NCBI GenBank assembly: GCA_965247475.1
Contig: OZ252016.1
Span: forward strand, 806,001-870,000
Origin: G965247475 sp965247475
GTDB lineage: Bacteria > Chloroflexota > UBA11872
Direction of reading: 5' to 3'
Length of the DNA: 64,000 bases
Notes under the pieces: generated by a model
What the model was told of the DNA's origin: nothing
Databases searched by the model: none
The model's input: only the letters and a program-made list of their open reading frames with translations
Position numbers and translations under genes: made by a program
Shown here: one piece after another, positions 17,544 through 27,957 of the stretch
Numbering within the stretch: position 1 is the stretch's first letter
Layout of the letters: every line of letters starts with the position of its first letter

Positions 17544-20453
17544 GTGTCCGTGGACCACCGAACTCCCCGACGACGCCTCGCCCGCGCCGCCATTCTGCGG
17601 GCGGGCCGGCTCCTGCGGCTGCCGGTCCGCGCCCTGGTGTGGCTCGCACGCGCCGTACGCCGCTACTTCTGGCTGCTCGTGTTGGCGGGTGCGGTCGGGG
17701 CATTCGTCGTCGTCGTGGTCATTCCCCAGGTTACGACCGACGGGGACGAAGATGACGCGCCGCCGCAGGAACCCGTGGCGGCGACCCGGCAAGACCTGCG
17801 AGTGACCGTGCCGGCCGTCGGCACCATCGACTACGGCTCGATCATTGAGCTTGGGTTCGCCGAGGCGGGCGTCATCGCCGGCATCGCGGTTGCCGAGGGC
17901 GATGTGGTTGCTGCCGGCGGCACCCTGGCCGCCCTGGAGGCCGCCGATCTCGAACGGGACGTCGATGACGCCGAAGCGGCCTTGCGGCGGGCGCAGCTGG
18001 ATCTGGCCGAGCTGCTGGCGGATCCCGACCCCATGGACCTGCGCCGGGCCGAGCTGGACTTGTCCGAGGCGCGCGCCGCCCTTGCCGATCTGGACAACCC
18101 ACCGGACGCCGCCAGCGTCGCGGCAGCCGAGGCCTCTGTCGCCTCGGCGCGGGCGCAGCTTGCCGCCGCGCGGGACACGCTCGACAAGCTGCTGGAAGGG
18201 CCGACCGAACGAGAGATTGCCGACGCCGAGAGCAGTCTCGCCTCCGCCCACTCGTCGCTGGTGACCGCCCAGGGCGCCCTGATCGACCTGGAGGCGGGTC
18301 CCGCCGACCTGGATGTGCAGGCGGCGCGTGACACGCTGGCGACCGCGCGGGAGGCGGTCATGGCCGCGCGGGAGGCGGTCGCGACCGCGCGGGACGCGGT
18401 CACGGCCGCGCGGGACGCGGTCACGGCCGCGCAGGAGGGCGTCACGAGCGCGCAGGAGGGCGTCACGACCGCGCAGGAGGCGGTCATAGCCGCGCGAGAC
18501 GGGGGCACGACCGCGCGGGAGGCGGTCATAGCTGCGCGAGACGGGGTCACGAGCGCACGGGAGGCGGTGATGGCTGCGCGGGAGGCGGTCACGGGCGCTC
18601 AGGAGGCGGTCACAGCCGCCCGGCGCAGCCGCGACGCGGCCATCGAGGACCACCCGGCGAACGTGGCCAACGCCGAGTCCAGCCTGGCCAGCGCGCGGGT
18701 CGAGGTCATCGTCGCCACGACTGACCTGGCTGATCTGCGGGCCAAGCCGACGCCTGAAGACGTTCGCGACGCCGAGCTCGCTCTGGAGCGGGCCCGCCTG
18801 ACCCATGACGACAGCGTGCGCACCAGCAGTAACGCCAGCGCCCAGCAGAAGGCGCGCGCCGCGGTGGAATACACGGAGGCGCAACTCGAATACCTCGCGG
18901 CTCTCCAGCCGGCAACGGCTGACGAGTTGGCTGAAGCCGAAGCGCGTCTGGCCGCGGCCCAGGCCAAGCTGGTCGTTGCCCAGCAGGAGCTCGACGACCT
19001 AGCCGACGGACCCGATCTGGAAGCGCTCGACGAGGCCGTAGCCGCCGCCGAGCGGCAGGAGGCCGCCGCCGCCGGGCGGGAGGTGACCGCCGCCGAGCGG
19101 GAGGTGGCCGCTGCCCAGCGGGAGGTGACCGCCGCCGGGCGGGAGGTGACCGCCGCCGAGCGGGAGGTGGCCGCTGCCCAGCGGGAGGCGACCGTCGCCC
19201 AGCGCGAGGTGACCGCCGCCGGGCGGGAAGTGATCGCTGCCGAGCGGCAGGAGGCCGCCGCCGCCGGGCGGGAGGTGACCGCCGCCGAGCGGGAGGTGGC
19301 CGCGGCCGAGCGACAGGTGGCCGCCGCCGCCCGCGAGCTTGACGATCTGGGCAGCGGCCCCAGCGCCACCGATCTGGCCGCAAGCCGCGCCAGCGTGGCC
19401 TCGGCCGCCAGCTCGGTCGCGGCCGTGGAGCTGCATCTCGCCGAGCTCCGCGCCGACCCGGACCCTGGCGAACTAGAGATCGACCGCCAGGAGCTTGACT
19501 CGGCGCGTGCGAGTTTGGTTGACGCCGAGGTGCGCCTGGCCGATCTGCTGGCCGGCGCCGATGCATCCGACATTCGCGAGTCGCAGGCCGCAGTCACCCG
19601 AGCCGAGATCGACCTGGCGGAGTTGCGCGGCGAGGCCGACCCGCTGGCCATCGAGCGGCAGGAGCTGGCCGTCGCGGACGCCACGCGCCAACTCGAGGCC
19701 GCGCGCGCCTCGCTGGCGGGCTCCGTCCTGACGGCGCCGATCGCCGGCGTCGTGCTGACTGTGGACAATCACGTGGGCGAACGCGTGTCTGGCTCCTTCA
19801 TCACCCTCGGCGCCGCCGACAGCCTGCGGGCGCGCGTCAAGATCGATGAGTCGGATATCGGCTCGATCGAGTTGGGCCAGCCGGTGGACTTGACCTTCCA
19901 AGCACTCGGCGACCGCTCGTACCGGGGCGAGGTGTCATGGATCGCCGCCCAAGGCGAGGTCGAGCAGAGCCTGGTGACCTTCGAGGTCGATATCGCCCTT
20001 GACGCCGCCGATCAGCAATTGCGCGCCGGCCTGTCCAGCGACGTGTTGATTCTCATTGCCGAAGTCAGCGATGTGATCGTCGTGCCCAAGGCCGCGGTGC
20101 AGACCGCGCCGCGGGGAGGGGTCGTGGTTGTGGTTGGATATGACCAGGCGCCCGAGCGCCGCCTCGTGCAGACGGGGCTGAGCGATGCGTTCCTGGTCGA
20201 AATCACCTCCGGCCTCGAGGTCGGCGAGCTCGTGCGGCCGAATGCCGCGCAGGCGCTGGCCGATCTCCGCGCCGCCGAGCAGGTCGGCGGTGGAGGCGAT
20301 GGTCCAGCCGGCGGCCAACCCGGCGCCCAAGCCCGCGGGCTGGCCGGCCAGGCCAGACCTGGTGGCGCTCAGTTCCAGCGGCAGCCAGGCGACGGGCCAC
20401 CGGGCGGCCTCCGCCAACCGGGCGGCGGAGAAGGCGGCGCTGGTCAGCCCTGA
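17544..20453 (+). CDS. MacA-like periplasmic/extracellular adaptor with giant coiled-coil arms
   Basis: A 969-aa membrane-fusion (HlyD/MacA) protein, two to three times the usual 350-450 aa. A membrane anchor lies at ~35-58, and the first lipoyl half is at ~85-130 (GVIAGIAVAEGDVVAAGGTL). A long Ala-rich helical hairpin region follows, then the second lipoyl half at ~730 (TAPIAGVVLTVDNHVGERV) and a beta-barrel (IDESDIGSIELGQPVDLTF). The tail is Gly/Pro/Gln-rich. Two arms, ~267-364 and ~500-600, consist of about 13 and 14 near-identical heptads (AREAVTA-type and AAEREVT-type). The gene starts the operon with the MacB-type ATPase and permease. Start GTG 17544. It probably links the permease to an outer layer and exports an unknown small molecule or lipid. 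Confidence 0.88.
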   Translation: MSVDHRTPRRRLARAAILRAGRLLRLPVRALVWLARAVRRYFWLLVLAGAVGAFVVVVVIPQVTTDGDEDDAPPQEPVAATRQDLRVTVPAVGTIDYGSIIELGFAEAGVIAGIAVAEGDVVAAGGTLAALEAADLERDVDDAEAALRRAQLDLAELLADPDPMDLRRAELDLSEARAALADLDNPPDAASVAAAEASVASARAQLAAARDTLDKLLEGPTEREIADAESSLASAHSSLVTAQGALIDLEAGPADLDVQAARDTLATAREAVMAAREAVATARDAVTAARDAVTAAQEGVTSAQEGVTTAQEAVIAARDGGTTAREAVIAARDGVTSAREAVMAAREAVTGAQEAVTAARRSRDAAIEDHPANVANAESSLASARVEVIVATTDLADLRAKPTPEDVRDAELALERARLTHDDSVRTSSNASAQQKARAAVEYTEAQLEYLAALQPATADELAEAEARLAAAQAKLVVAQQELDDLADGPDLEALDEAVAAAERQEAAAAGREVTAAEREVAAAQREVTAAGREVTAAEREVAAAQREATVAQREVTAAGREVIAAERQEAAAAGREVTAAEREVAAAERQVAAAARELDDLGSGPSATDLAASRASVASAASSVAAVELHLAELRADPDPGELEIDRQELDSARASLVDAEVRLADLLAGADASDIRESQAAVTRAEIDLAELRGEADPLAIERQELAVADATRQLEAARASLAGSVLTAPIAGVVLTVDNHVGERVSGSFITLGAADSLRARVKIDESDIGSIELGQPVDLTFQALGDRSYRGEVSWIAAQGEVEQSLVTFEVDIALDAADQQLRAGLSSDVLILIAEVSDVIVVPKAAVQTAPRGGVVVVVGYDQAPERRLVQTGLSDAFLVEITSGLEVGELVRPNAAQALADLRAAEQVGGGGDGPAGGQPGAQARGLAGQARPGGAQFQRQPGDGPPGGLRQPGGGEGGAGQP
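18343..18636 (+). repeat. 21-bp tandem repeats encoding the first heptad arm
   Basis: About 13 diverged copies of a 21-bp unit such as GCGGTCACGGCCGCGCGGGA encode consecutive heptads (AREAVMA, ARDAVTA, AQEGVTS). The period equals one coiled-coil heptad, so copy-number change lengthens the arm without a frameshift. Confidence 0.8.
19042..19345 (+). repeat. 21-bp tandem repeats encoding the second heptad arm
   Basis: About 14 copies of a second 21-bp unit (encoding TAAEREV, AAAQREV, TAAGREV) form the other long helix. The unit sequence differs from the first arm, so the two expansions arose separately even though their lengths are nearly equal. Confidence 0.8.
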
Positions 20454-20458
20454 TACCC

Positions 20459-21150
<692 letters not shown>

Positions 21151-21154
<4 letters not shown>

Positions 21155-22452
21155 CCATGGTCGACGCTCTGCGCGTGGCAATGCGCGCGTTGGCGGCCAA
21201 CAAGCTGCGCACCGCGCTCACCCTGCTGGGCATGGTGATCGGCGTCGGGGCCGTGATCACGTTGATGTCGATCGGCGCCGGGGTGCAGACCTCCATTGAG
21301 GAGCGGATCCGCAGTATCGGCACCAACCTGCTCTTTGTGAACCCCGAGGCGGGCGGCAATCGCTTCGGCGGCTTCAGCAGCCGCAGCTCGGGCATGGAAA
21401 CCCTGACCCTGCAGGACGCCGAAGCTATTCGCGACGCGAGTATCGATGGCATTGCCCTGCTCTACCCATCGCGGTCGCTGGGTGGCTCGTTTGTTTCCGA
21501 CCAGGGCGCCGTGCAGGCCGCGGTTGAGGGCGTCACCGAGGTCTACCCCGTGGCGCGGAACGTCGAGTTCTCCGAGGGCGCCTTCTTCTCGGCCCAGGAC
21601 GCCGAGCAAGGCTCGCGCGTGATCGTGCTCGGGCACACGCTGGCGTCAGACCTATTTCCAGATAACGAGGCGGTGGGGCGAACGGTCCGCCTGAACAGCC
21701 AGCTCTTCACCGTGGTTGGCGTCTTCGAGTCCGACGGAGGCAGCTCGTTCCAAAGCCGTGACAACGCCGCGGTCGTTCCCTTCCGCACGCTGGCGCAGCG
21801 CCTCCGACCCCAGAAGACGTCGCGTGGCGAGGACGTGGTGACGCAGATCGTTGTCCAGCTCGTCGATGAGTCGGAATCCACTATTGCCGGCGTCAAACAA
21901 GCGATCGAAACTCTGTTGCTCAGCCGACATGACTCGGAGGAGCAAGACTTCTCGGTGGGCAGCCAGGCAGAGCAAATCGAGGCGATCGCCGAAGTTACCG
22001 CGGTCGTCTCGCTCTTCCTGGGGGCGGTGGCCGGAATCTCCCTGCTGGTCGGCGGGATCGGCATCATGAACATCATGCTCGTATCGGTTACCGAGCGAAC
22101 CCGCGAGATCGGGATTCGCAAAGCGGTCGGCGCGAAGCGCCGCGACATCATGTGGCAGTTCATGATCGAGGCTATGGCCGTCAGCCTGGGCGGAGGGTTT
22201 GCCGGCGCCGCGCTGGGGGTGGCGATTTCTCTGGGGCTCAACGGGCTGAGCGCCGGGCAGTCAGCCACGAGCGGCGGTTCTGGCGGACCGGGTGGGGGCG
22301 GCCCTTTTGCCAACGGGATCACCACCACGATCACCGCCGAGCCCATCATGCTGGCGCTGGCGGTGTCGATCGCGATCGGCCTGGTGTTTGGGATCTACCC
22401 GGCCGCGCGGGCCTCACGCCTCTCGCCCATCGAAGCGTTGCGCTACGAGTAG
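21151..22452 (+). CDS. MacB/FtsX-like ABC transporter permease
   Basis: A 433-aa permease. It has one N-terminal membrane helix (RTALTLLGMVIGVGAVITLM), a large exposed MacB_PCD domain (residues ~45-265), and a C-terminal FtsX block with three helices. The stretch ERTREIGIRKAVGAKRRDI is typical of the coupling region. A Gly/Ser-rich loop (SGGSGGPGGGGP) sits between the last two helices. Together with the 20459 ATPase and the long adaptor it forms a tripartite-type exporter. A TolC-like partner is not in the window. Confidence 0.93.
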
Positions 22453-22699
22453 GCTCGGGGAGCTCGCGCCGCACCGCTGCCGTGGGATGCCACGCGAGTG
22501 TCAGACAAGCGCCCCGGGTGTATCACCTGGTCAAGCGGATGGCCCGACGCGATTCCCACCAAGTCCATTCGACCGGCCAAGGCTGCGCGCCTCATGTAGA
22601 CGACCCGCACCGCCACGGGTATCGTGACCGCCGCATGCCCGTACCCGACCGACCCCGTACCGAGCGCCTCGCCGCGCATTCATATTGGAGCGGCTCCCT
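22453..22699. repeat. Intergenic stretch with degenerate repeat copy B
   Basis: No gene is seen. Positions ~22557-22591 resemble 17348-17381 (see copy A). The 3' part holds the ribosome-binding site GGAG at 22687-22690 for the downstream dehydrogenase. Confidence 0.4.
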
Positions 22700-23656
22700 T
22701 TGAAGATCATCGTCGACCGCCCGCACCCGACGGAGGACTTCATCGATCGGCTGGATCGGGAGTTCCCGGACATTGATTTCATACGCGCCTACACCCGGGA
22801 TGAGAAACGGCGACACATCACCGACGCCGACGTCTTCTATGGATGGCCCGACGCAGAGTTGATTGCCGCTGCCCACCGGCTCCGCTGGATCCACATCCCC
22901 GGGATGGGCGTTGACCAGTTTCTCCGGACGCCCGGCGCATCGGATGTCCAGATCACCGTCACGAACTCGCCGGGCGCGCACACAAATCCGATTGCCGACC
23001 ACGTACTCGCGATGATCTTGGCGTTCGCGCATCGACTTCCGGAGATGATCGACGATCGGCGCGCCAGAGCCTGGGATCCACCGAAGTACAGCTTCCGAAT
23101 CCTCGAGCTCAACGGCAGTGTTCTGGGCCTGCTCGGGCTGGGCGGAATCGGGCGCGCCGTCGCCGAGCGCGCGATGAGCTTCGGCATGCAGGTGTACGCG
23201 GTCGATCCGAGCCCCATTGAGACGCCGGCGGGCGTGCGCGGCGTCTGGGACATCGACCGTCTGGACGAGCTTCTGGGCATGGCCGATTGGTTCGTCGTGA
23301 CCGCCCCGTTGATTCCGGAGACTAGCGGCCTTGTCGATGCCGGCCGGGTGGCTGCCATGAAGAAGGGCGCGCACCTGATCGTGATCTCGCGCGGCGGCAT
23401 CGTCGACGAGGCCGCCGTCGCCGAGGCGCTGGCGTCGGGACATCTCGCCGGCGCCGGCCTGGACGCAACCGGGATCGAGCCGCTTCCGGCCGAGAGTCCG
23501 CTCTGGGACCTCGACAACGTTATTCTCTCGCCGCACGTCTCTGGCGATACGCCCGCTCTCGCCAGCGAACGAGAGAGAATATTCCTCGCCAATCTCAGGC
23601 GCTTCATCGACGGCGAGCCGTTGGCGTATGTCGTCGACTTGCGCCGGGGATACTAG
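22700..23656 (+). CDS. D-2-hydroxyacid dehydrogenase
   Basis: A 318-aa NAD-dependent dehydrogenase. The Rossmann motif GLGGIGRAVAERAMSFG lies near residue 148. The catalytic Arg is in LIVISRGGIVDEAAV near 233 and the catalytic His in VILSPHVSGDTP near 278. The family Glu is less obvious: GLDATGIEPLPAESPLW has E in the expected area. TTG 22700 lies 9 bases after GGAG and gives an N-terminus KIIVDRPHP; an in-frame TTG at 22685 has no such site. It interconverts a 2-hydroxyacid and a 2-keto acid in the cytosol. No direct operon partner is adjacent. Confidence 0.88.
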   Translation: MKIIVDRPHPTEDFIDRLDREFPDIDFIRAYTRDEKRRHITDADVFYGWPDAELIAAAHRLRWIHIPGMGVDQFLRTPGASDVQITVTNSPGAHTNPIADHVLAMILAFAHRLPEMIDDRRARAWDPPKYSFRILELNGSVLGLLGLGGIGRAVAERAMSFGMQVYAVDPSPIETPAGVRGVWDIDRLDELLGMADWFVVTAPLIPETSGLVDAGRVAAMKKGAHLIVISRGGIVDEAAVAEALASGHLAGAGLDATGIEPLPAESPLWDLDNVILSPHVSGDTPALASERERIFLANLRRFIDGEPLAYVVDLRRGY

Positions 23657-23754
23657 ACAGCGCTCGCCCCGTGACGGCGCCCAGGCTTGCAGCGGGCGAA
23701 GTCCCTAGGGGTCTCCCTTACGCTTGCTGCCGCCGACTCACGTAGACTCCCCTC

Positions 23755-24696
23755 GTGGCGCCCAACTATCGTCATCCCCCACGGGCCAAACGGCCCGTGC
23801 GCATGCTCCTTGGTCGTGTCATGGCTGAGGTTCTCTATCGAGTGGCGCTGGTTGGCCTGCTGGTGCCTGCGCTCATCCCCGCCGCTCTCCTCGATCCCCT
23901 CGCCGAGCGCGCGGCGCGCGCCGTCTATCGACTCAACGGCCGCCGTGCGCGCCAGCTCCGGGCGAATCTTCGGATCGTGCTCGGACCCAACGCCGAGAGC
24001 GCCGCGGTCGATGAGGCGGCGCGGGAGGCGTACGCCAGCTACGGTCGGTACATGGCTGAGTACTTCACCATGGCGTGGCCGGATTTCTGGCGCCGTCGGT
24101 CCAGGCTCGTTGCGGATGACGTCCAACCACTCGAATCGGCGATCTCTCGCGGTCGCGGCGTCGTGTTGTTCGGCAGTCATGGCGGGAACTGGGATCTCGC
24201 CGCCGCCGAGTGTGCGCGCCGCTACGGAGCGTTCCACAGCGCGGGAGAATCCGTTCAGCCAATGTGGCTCGGAAAGCTGATATCGAGTGTTCGGCGCCGT
24301 GGCGGGATGGAGCTGTACGACGAGTCCGTGGCCGGCAGGCCGTTGCTGCGCGCGCTGCGGGATGGCCAGGTCGTCGGCCTGGTTGCGGATCGCGTCGTCA
24401 TCGGCAACGGCGTCGAGGTCGAGCTCTGCGGTCTTCGGGCGCAGGTGCCCAGAGGCCCGGTGACGCTCGCCATCATGACCGGCGCGCCTTTGGTCCCCAC
24501 CTTGATCCGGCGAGACTCGGGAGGAGACGTGCGTGTTGAGTTCTGGCCGCCCGTCGATCTCTCCGATCTTGGACGCAGCCCGTCTGATGTCGCGACTGGC
24601 GCCCAGCGAATGGCCGATCAGCTGAGCGAACTGATCCGGCTCAGCTATCGAAGCTGGTACGGTTTACAGCCAATCTGGGCTGAGGCGCGGGTCTAG
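23755..24696 (+). CDS. Lysophospholipid/lipid acyltransferase, LpxL-HtrB / PIM-acyltransferase family
   Basis: A 313-aa membrane-associated acyltransferase. The catalytic HxxxxD is HGGNWDLAAAE near residue 142, after an N-terminal hydrophobic segment (LYRVALVGLLVPALIPAALL). QVVGLVADRVV and RGPVTLAIMTGAPLVPTLIRR match later blocks of the family. In monoderm or atypical envelopes such enzymes acylate glycolipids such as phosphatidylinositol mannosides. Start GTG 23755. A TAGACT box about 7 bp upstream suggests a very short leader. Confidence 0.85.
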   Translation: MAPNYRHPPRAKRPVRMLLGRVMAEVLYRVALVGLLVPALIPAALLDPLAERAARAVYRLNGRRARQLRANLRIVLGPNAESAAVDEAAREAYASYGRYMAEYFTMAWPDFWRRRSRLVADDVQPLESAISRGRGVVLFGSHGGNWDLAAAECARRYGAFHSAGESVQPMWLGKLISSVRRRGGMELYDESVAGRPLLRALRDGQVVGLVADRVVIGNGVEVELCGLRAQVPRGPVTLAIMTGAPLVPTLIRRDSGGDVRVEFWPPVDLSDLGRSPSDVATGAQRMADQLSELIRLSYRSWYGLQPIWAEARV

Positions 24697-24895
24697 GTGC
24701 TCGGTCCGGTGGATGCGCGGCGCGGCCAGGATGAAGACCCGGAGATCGGTGCGGCGGCCGGGCTTGGCGGCGTTGCCACGATTCATGGCTGCTGGTACGC
24801 TCGGCAACAAGTTCGGGGCGATTGGGCGGAGTTTGCGAATACATACTCGAGACTACTTCCGATTGTAGTGCTCGAATAGCATCGAAGCAGATATC

Positions 24896-25783
24896 ATGGA
24901 CATCAAGGCTAAAGTGACGAATCTGGACGACAATATATCGATGAATGGTTTGCACTTCAATTACTTCGCCAGGATTCCGGAATACCGTGAGGTCAATCGC
25001 AGTCTTATCCGCGAAGTTGTCGGATACCTGCCAAATCCATTCTTCCACGTCGACATCGCAACCGGCACCGGCCTCGTGCCGCAGATCCTGATGGAGGAGG
25101 CGACGGCCAGAGGCTACTCGGGACACATCATCGGCGTGGACAGAAACGACATCGGTCTTGATATCGCGCGGCGGTCAACCCCCACCGGCACCGATGTGAC
25201 GGTGGAGTACGTCTTGGGGGACGCACGCGCGCTTCGAGATCTGCTGCGGGACCGCATACCCGCCGAGGGCGTCGACGGTGTCAGCATTCATGACGCCATC
25301 CACGAGATCGACGGCGAGGATGCGCAGCGTCAGGTGTATCGGGATATGGGCTCGATCGCGAAGTGCGGCGCCGTGTTGTCGTGCAATAGCTCGTTCACCA
25401 CGAGATCGATGGCGCCTGGTCACTCCCTCCGCGGTCACGGAGAGTGGAAACTGCATTTCACCAAGCTTACCGGCGCGAAGCGCAACCGAGACATCCCGAC
25501 GATGCCGTATCGAACGCCCGAAGATTACAAGCAGATGATTCGGGATGAGGGCTTCGAGGTAATCCACGATCAGGAGCGGATTGTACAGCTCTCCAAGACC
25601 GCGCTTAAAGCCATATCGATGTATCCCGCGTTCATATCTGGAGTCGGCATGGATTTGAGATTTGATCGGGACTACTCGACGCAAGAACTCAGCGATTTCA
25701 TGTGCGAAGCCGTAGACATGCTCAGGTTTGACTCACTACCACGGATCTGGCACGAAATAATCGGCCGGAAGCAGCCCGCATAG
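24896..25783 (+). CDS. Class I SAM-dependent methyltransferase, compositionally distinct
   Basis: A 295-aa protein. SAM motif I appears as HVDIATGTGLVPQIL near residue 53, the acidic loop as IIGVDRNDIGLDIA, and later YVLGDARAL and GVSIHDAIHEIDGED. The start ATG 24896 follows an A+T-richer upstream region. Codons such as ata, aat and tca are much more frequent than in neighbours, hinting at recent acquisition. The upstream hairpin-like inverted repeat (ACTAC...GTAGT near 24855-24873) is of unknown role. The substrate is unknown. Confidence 0.8.
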   Translation: MDIKAKVTNLDDNISMNGLHFNYFARIPEYREVNRSLIREVVGYLPNPFFHVDIATGTGLVPQILMEEATARGYSGHIIGVDRNDIGLDIARRSTPTGTDVTVEYVLGDARALRDLLRDRIPAEGVDGVSIHDAIHEIDGEDAQRQVYRDMGSIAKCGAVLSCNSSFTTRSMAPGHSLRGHGEWKLHFTKLTGAKRNRDIPTMPYRTPEDYKQMIRDEGFEVIHDQERIVQLSKTALKAISMYPAFISGVGMDLRFDRDYSTQELSDFMCEAVDMLRFDSLPRIWHEIIGRKQPA

Positions 25784-25865
25784 CCCACTATCCGCTCGTG
25801 TCCTCGGGCCGGACCACCGTTCTGGAACGTGGAGCCCGCGGCGGCCAGCGCCGGACGCTCCCGCG

Positions 25866-27014
25866 ATGAAGATCACGGACATTCGCACGCTCCTCATGGG
25901 CGGGAGCGGCACGCCCGCGCGCCCGGTGCCGCTGAAGTGGACGTTCGTGATCGTCGAGACGGACGAGGGCATTCGGGGCGTTGGCGAATCCGGGCTCAGC
26001 AACTCTGAGTTTTCGGTCGCTGCGGCGGTGAACCGCTTCAAGTCGTTCATCGTCGGGCAGGACCCCACCAGGGTCGAGCACCTCTGGCAGCAGATGTTCC
26101 GCCATCTGTTCTGGCGGGGTGGACCGGTCGTAACGGCCGCGCTCAGCGCCATCGACCAGGCCCTGTGGGACATCGCCGGGAAAGCGATCGGTCTCCCCGT
26201 GTACAAGATGCTGGGCGGTCCGGTGCGTGACCGCATTCACGCCTACACGCACGCCGATCAGGAAGGCACCCCGGCCGAGAATGCGGTTCGTGACCGGGAC
26301 GCCGGGTTCTTTGGCATCAAGCTCGGCGCTGGTCACCCCGACGGCCCGATCACCGAGGCCGAGATCGTGGATCAGATGTTGGACCGCCTTCGGTCCGCGC
26401 GCGAGGCCGCCGGACCCGAGATGCGGCTCATGACCGACTTTCACGGACGCCTCACGACGCCGCAGGCGATCCGCTTTCTGCGCGAGGCGCGTCCGCTTGA
26501 CCTGTTCTGGGCCGAGGAGTTGATCCCGCCGGACAATCCGGCCGCCTACGCCGACATTGCCGCCGCCGTGCCGGACGTGCCGTCCGCGACGGGCGAGCGC
26601 CTGTACTTGCGCTGGGGCTTCCGAGATCTGATCGAGCGGCGCGCGGTGGCGTTCATCCAGCCGGACATCGGGATCGCGGGCGGGATCTCGGAACTGCGCC
26701 GGATTGCCTCACACGCGGAGACGCACAACATCCAGTTCGCGCCGCACAACCCGCTGGGCCCGGTGGCGACCGCGGCGACGATTCACGTCGCGGCGGCGAC
26801 GCCCAACTTCGCGGTCCTGGAGCATGCGCGCAGGAGCCCGTATTTCGAACGAGCGCTCGCCAAGCCACTGACGCTCGAGGATGGGCACTTCGAGCTCCCG
26901 ACCGGCCCCGGCCTCGGCATCGAGCTCGACGACGAGTACGTCAAGCGGTTCGCGTATGAAATGAAGCCGAAGGATGTGTACTGGCATCCGGACGGCTCCG
27001 TGGCGGATGTCTGA
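25866..27014 (+). CDS. Enolase-superfamily dehydratase (mandelate racemase / galactonate dehydratase-like)
   Basis: A 382-aa protein. The N-terminal capping domain shows WTFVIVETDEGIRGVGESG and the barrel carries metal-ligand regions RLMTDFHGRLTTPQ (Asp), FWAEELIPP (Glu) and SATGERLYLRWGF (Glu), followed by FIQPDIGIAGGISE. QFAPHNPLGPVATAA contains the His-Asn-Pro-Leu-Gly-Pro element of galactonate-dehydratase-like members. It would remove water from an aldonic or uronic acid to give a 2-keto-3-deoxy acid, using Mg2+. It leads a same-strand pair with the cyclase gene; an Ldh-type dehydrogenase lies convergent. Confidence 0.9.
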   Translation: MKITDIRTLLMGGSGTPARPVPLKWTFVIVETDEGIRGVGESGLSNSEFSVAAAVNRFKSFIVGQDPTRVEHLWQQMFRHLFWRGGPVVTAALSAIDQALWDIAGKAIGLPVYKMLGGPVRDRIHAYTHADQEGTPAENAVRDRDAGFFGIKLGAGHPDGPITEAEIVDQMLDRLRSAREAAGPEMRLMTDFHGRLTTPQAIRFLREARPLDLFWAEELIPPDNPAAYADIAAAVPDVPSATGERLYLRWGFRDLIERRAVAFIQPDIGIAGGISELRRIASHAETHNIQFAPHNPLGPVATAATIHVAAATPNFAVLEHARRSPYFERALAKPLTLEDGHFELPTGPGLGIELDDEYVKRFAYEMKPKDVYWHPDGSVADV

Positions 27015-27083
27015 CGCTCGGGGGTCTGGTCCTGCGGGTTGCTTGGCCGCCGCGCCCATCACGCGAAAGGGGAGCGACGGGAC

Positions 27084-27932
27084 ATGAGTGATCGTGATAT
27101 TGGCGCGCTCGCGCGCATCGGCCCGGAGCACGTCGAGCGCGCGTCCCGACTGGTGCGGAGCGGGCGCACCTACGATCTGGGCGTCGAGCTCGGTATGGAC
27201 GTTCCCGCGCCGGACCGGCGGACGCTTCCGCCCTTCATGCTCATGTCGTACCGCACACCGGAGGGTTTTGCGCGCGAGCAGACGTCCGGCGGCACCGGGT
27301 CCAGCGAGTACATCGGTGGCGGCATCCATATGTCCTCCCACATGGACGCGCTCATCCACGTGCAGCACGACCTCAAGACGTACGGCGGGTATGACGCATC
27401 TGACATCCGAACCGATCTCGGCTGGACGCGATACGGCGCCGAGACCATCCCTCCGATCTGCGGTCGCGGCGTGCTCGTCGACGCCGCCGGGCATCTTGGG
27501 GTAGATCGGCTCGAGGACGGATACGAAGTGTCGGTGGCGGAGACCGAGAGCTGCCTTGCGGCTCAGGGCGTCAAGGTCGGCGCCGGCGACGTGGTGCTCG
27601 TGCGGACCGGAAAGATCACCCAATTCGGCCATGACAACCAGGCGTTTCAGTCCAGGTCTCCCGGCATCAGCCGGGATGCGGCGATCTGGCTGTATGACCA
27701 GGGCATGGCGGCGATCGGCGCCGACTGCCTGGCAGTCGAGGCCTACCCGTACCCCGATCCGGAGCACTCGCTGCACCGCGCCATGATCGTCGATCGTGGC
27801 GTGCACCTGATCGAGAATCTCTGGCTCGAGGACCTGGCGCGCGATCGCGTCTACGAATTCTTGTTCGTGTGTCTCCCGCTGAAGATCGTGGGCGCCACGG
27901 GATCGTGGGTGCGGCCGGTCGCGATCGCGTAG
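27084..27932 (+). CDS. Cyclase family protein (kynurenine formamidase-like metal hydrolase)
   Basis: A 282-aa protein of the putative cyclase family. The metal-binding HxxxHxD appears as GGGIHMSSHMDALIHVQ near residue 88, in the slot of the usual HxGTHxDxPxH. GDVVLVRTGKITQFG and AAIGADCLAVEA are also characteristic. ATG 27084 has GGGGAG 10 bases upstream and is preferred to an upstream ATG at 27039. It hydrolyses or cyclises a small amide or lactone-like substrate, probably one produced by the neighbouring dehydratase; that link is inferred from position. Confidence 0.85.
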   Translation: MSDRDIGALARIGPEHVERASRLVRSGRTYDLGVELGMDVPAPDRRTLPPFMLMSYRTPEGFAREQTSGGTGSSEYIGGGIHMSSHMDALIHVQHDLKTYGGYDASDIRTDLGWTRYGAETIPPICGRGVLVDAAGHLGVDRLEDGYEVSVAETESCLAAQGVKVGAGDVVLVRTGKITQFGHDNQAFQSRSPGISRDAAIWLYDQGMAAIGADCLAVEAYPYPDPEHSLHRAMIVDRGVHLIENLWLEDLARDRVYEFLFVCLPLKIVGATGSWVRPVAIA

Positions 27933-27957
27933 ACCGACGCTCGACCAGACTCGCCCT

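Noticed and set aside
17484..19768. Long antisense open frames opposite the adaptor gene
   Set aside because: They arise from the Ala-rich, high-GC repeats (complement of GCC/GCG codons) and encode low-complexity Ser/Arg/Gly text without any domain; the sense frame has clear HlyD features.
24697..24879. 60-codon open frame after the acyltransferase
   Set aside because: No ribosome-binding site, no family-like sequence; the stretch has the changing composition of an intergenic region.
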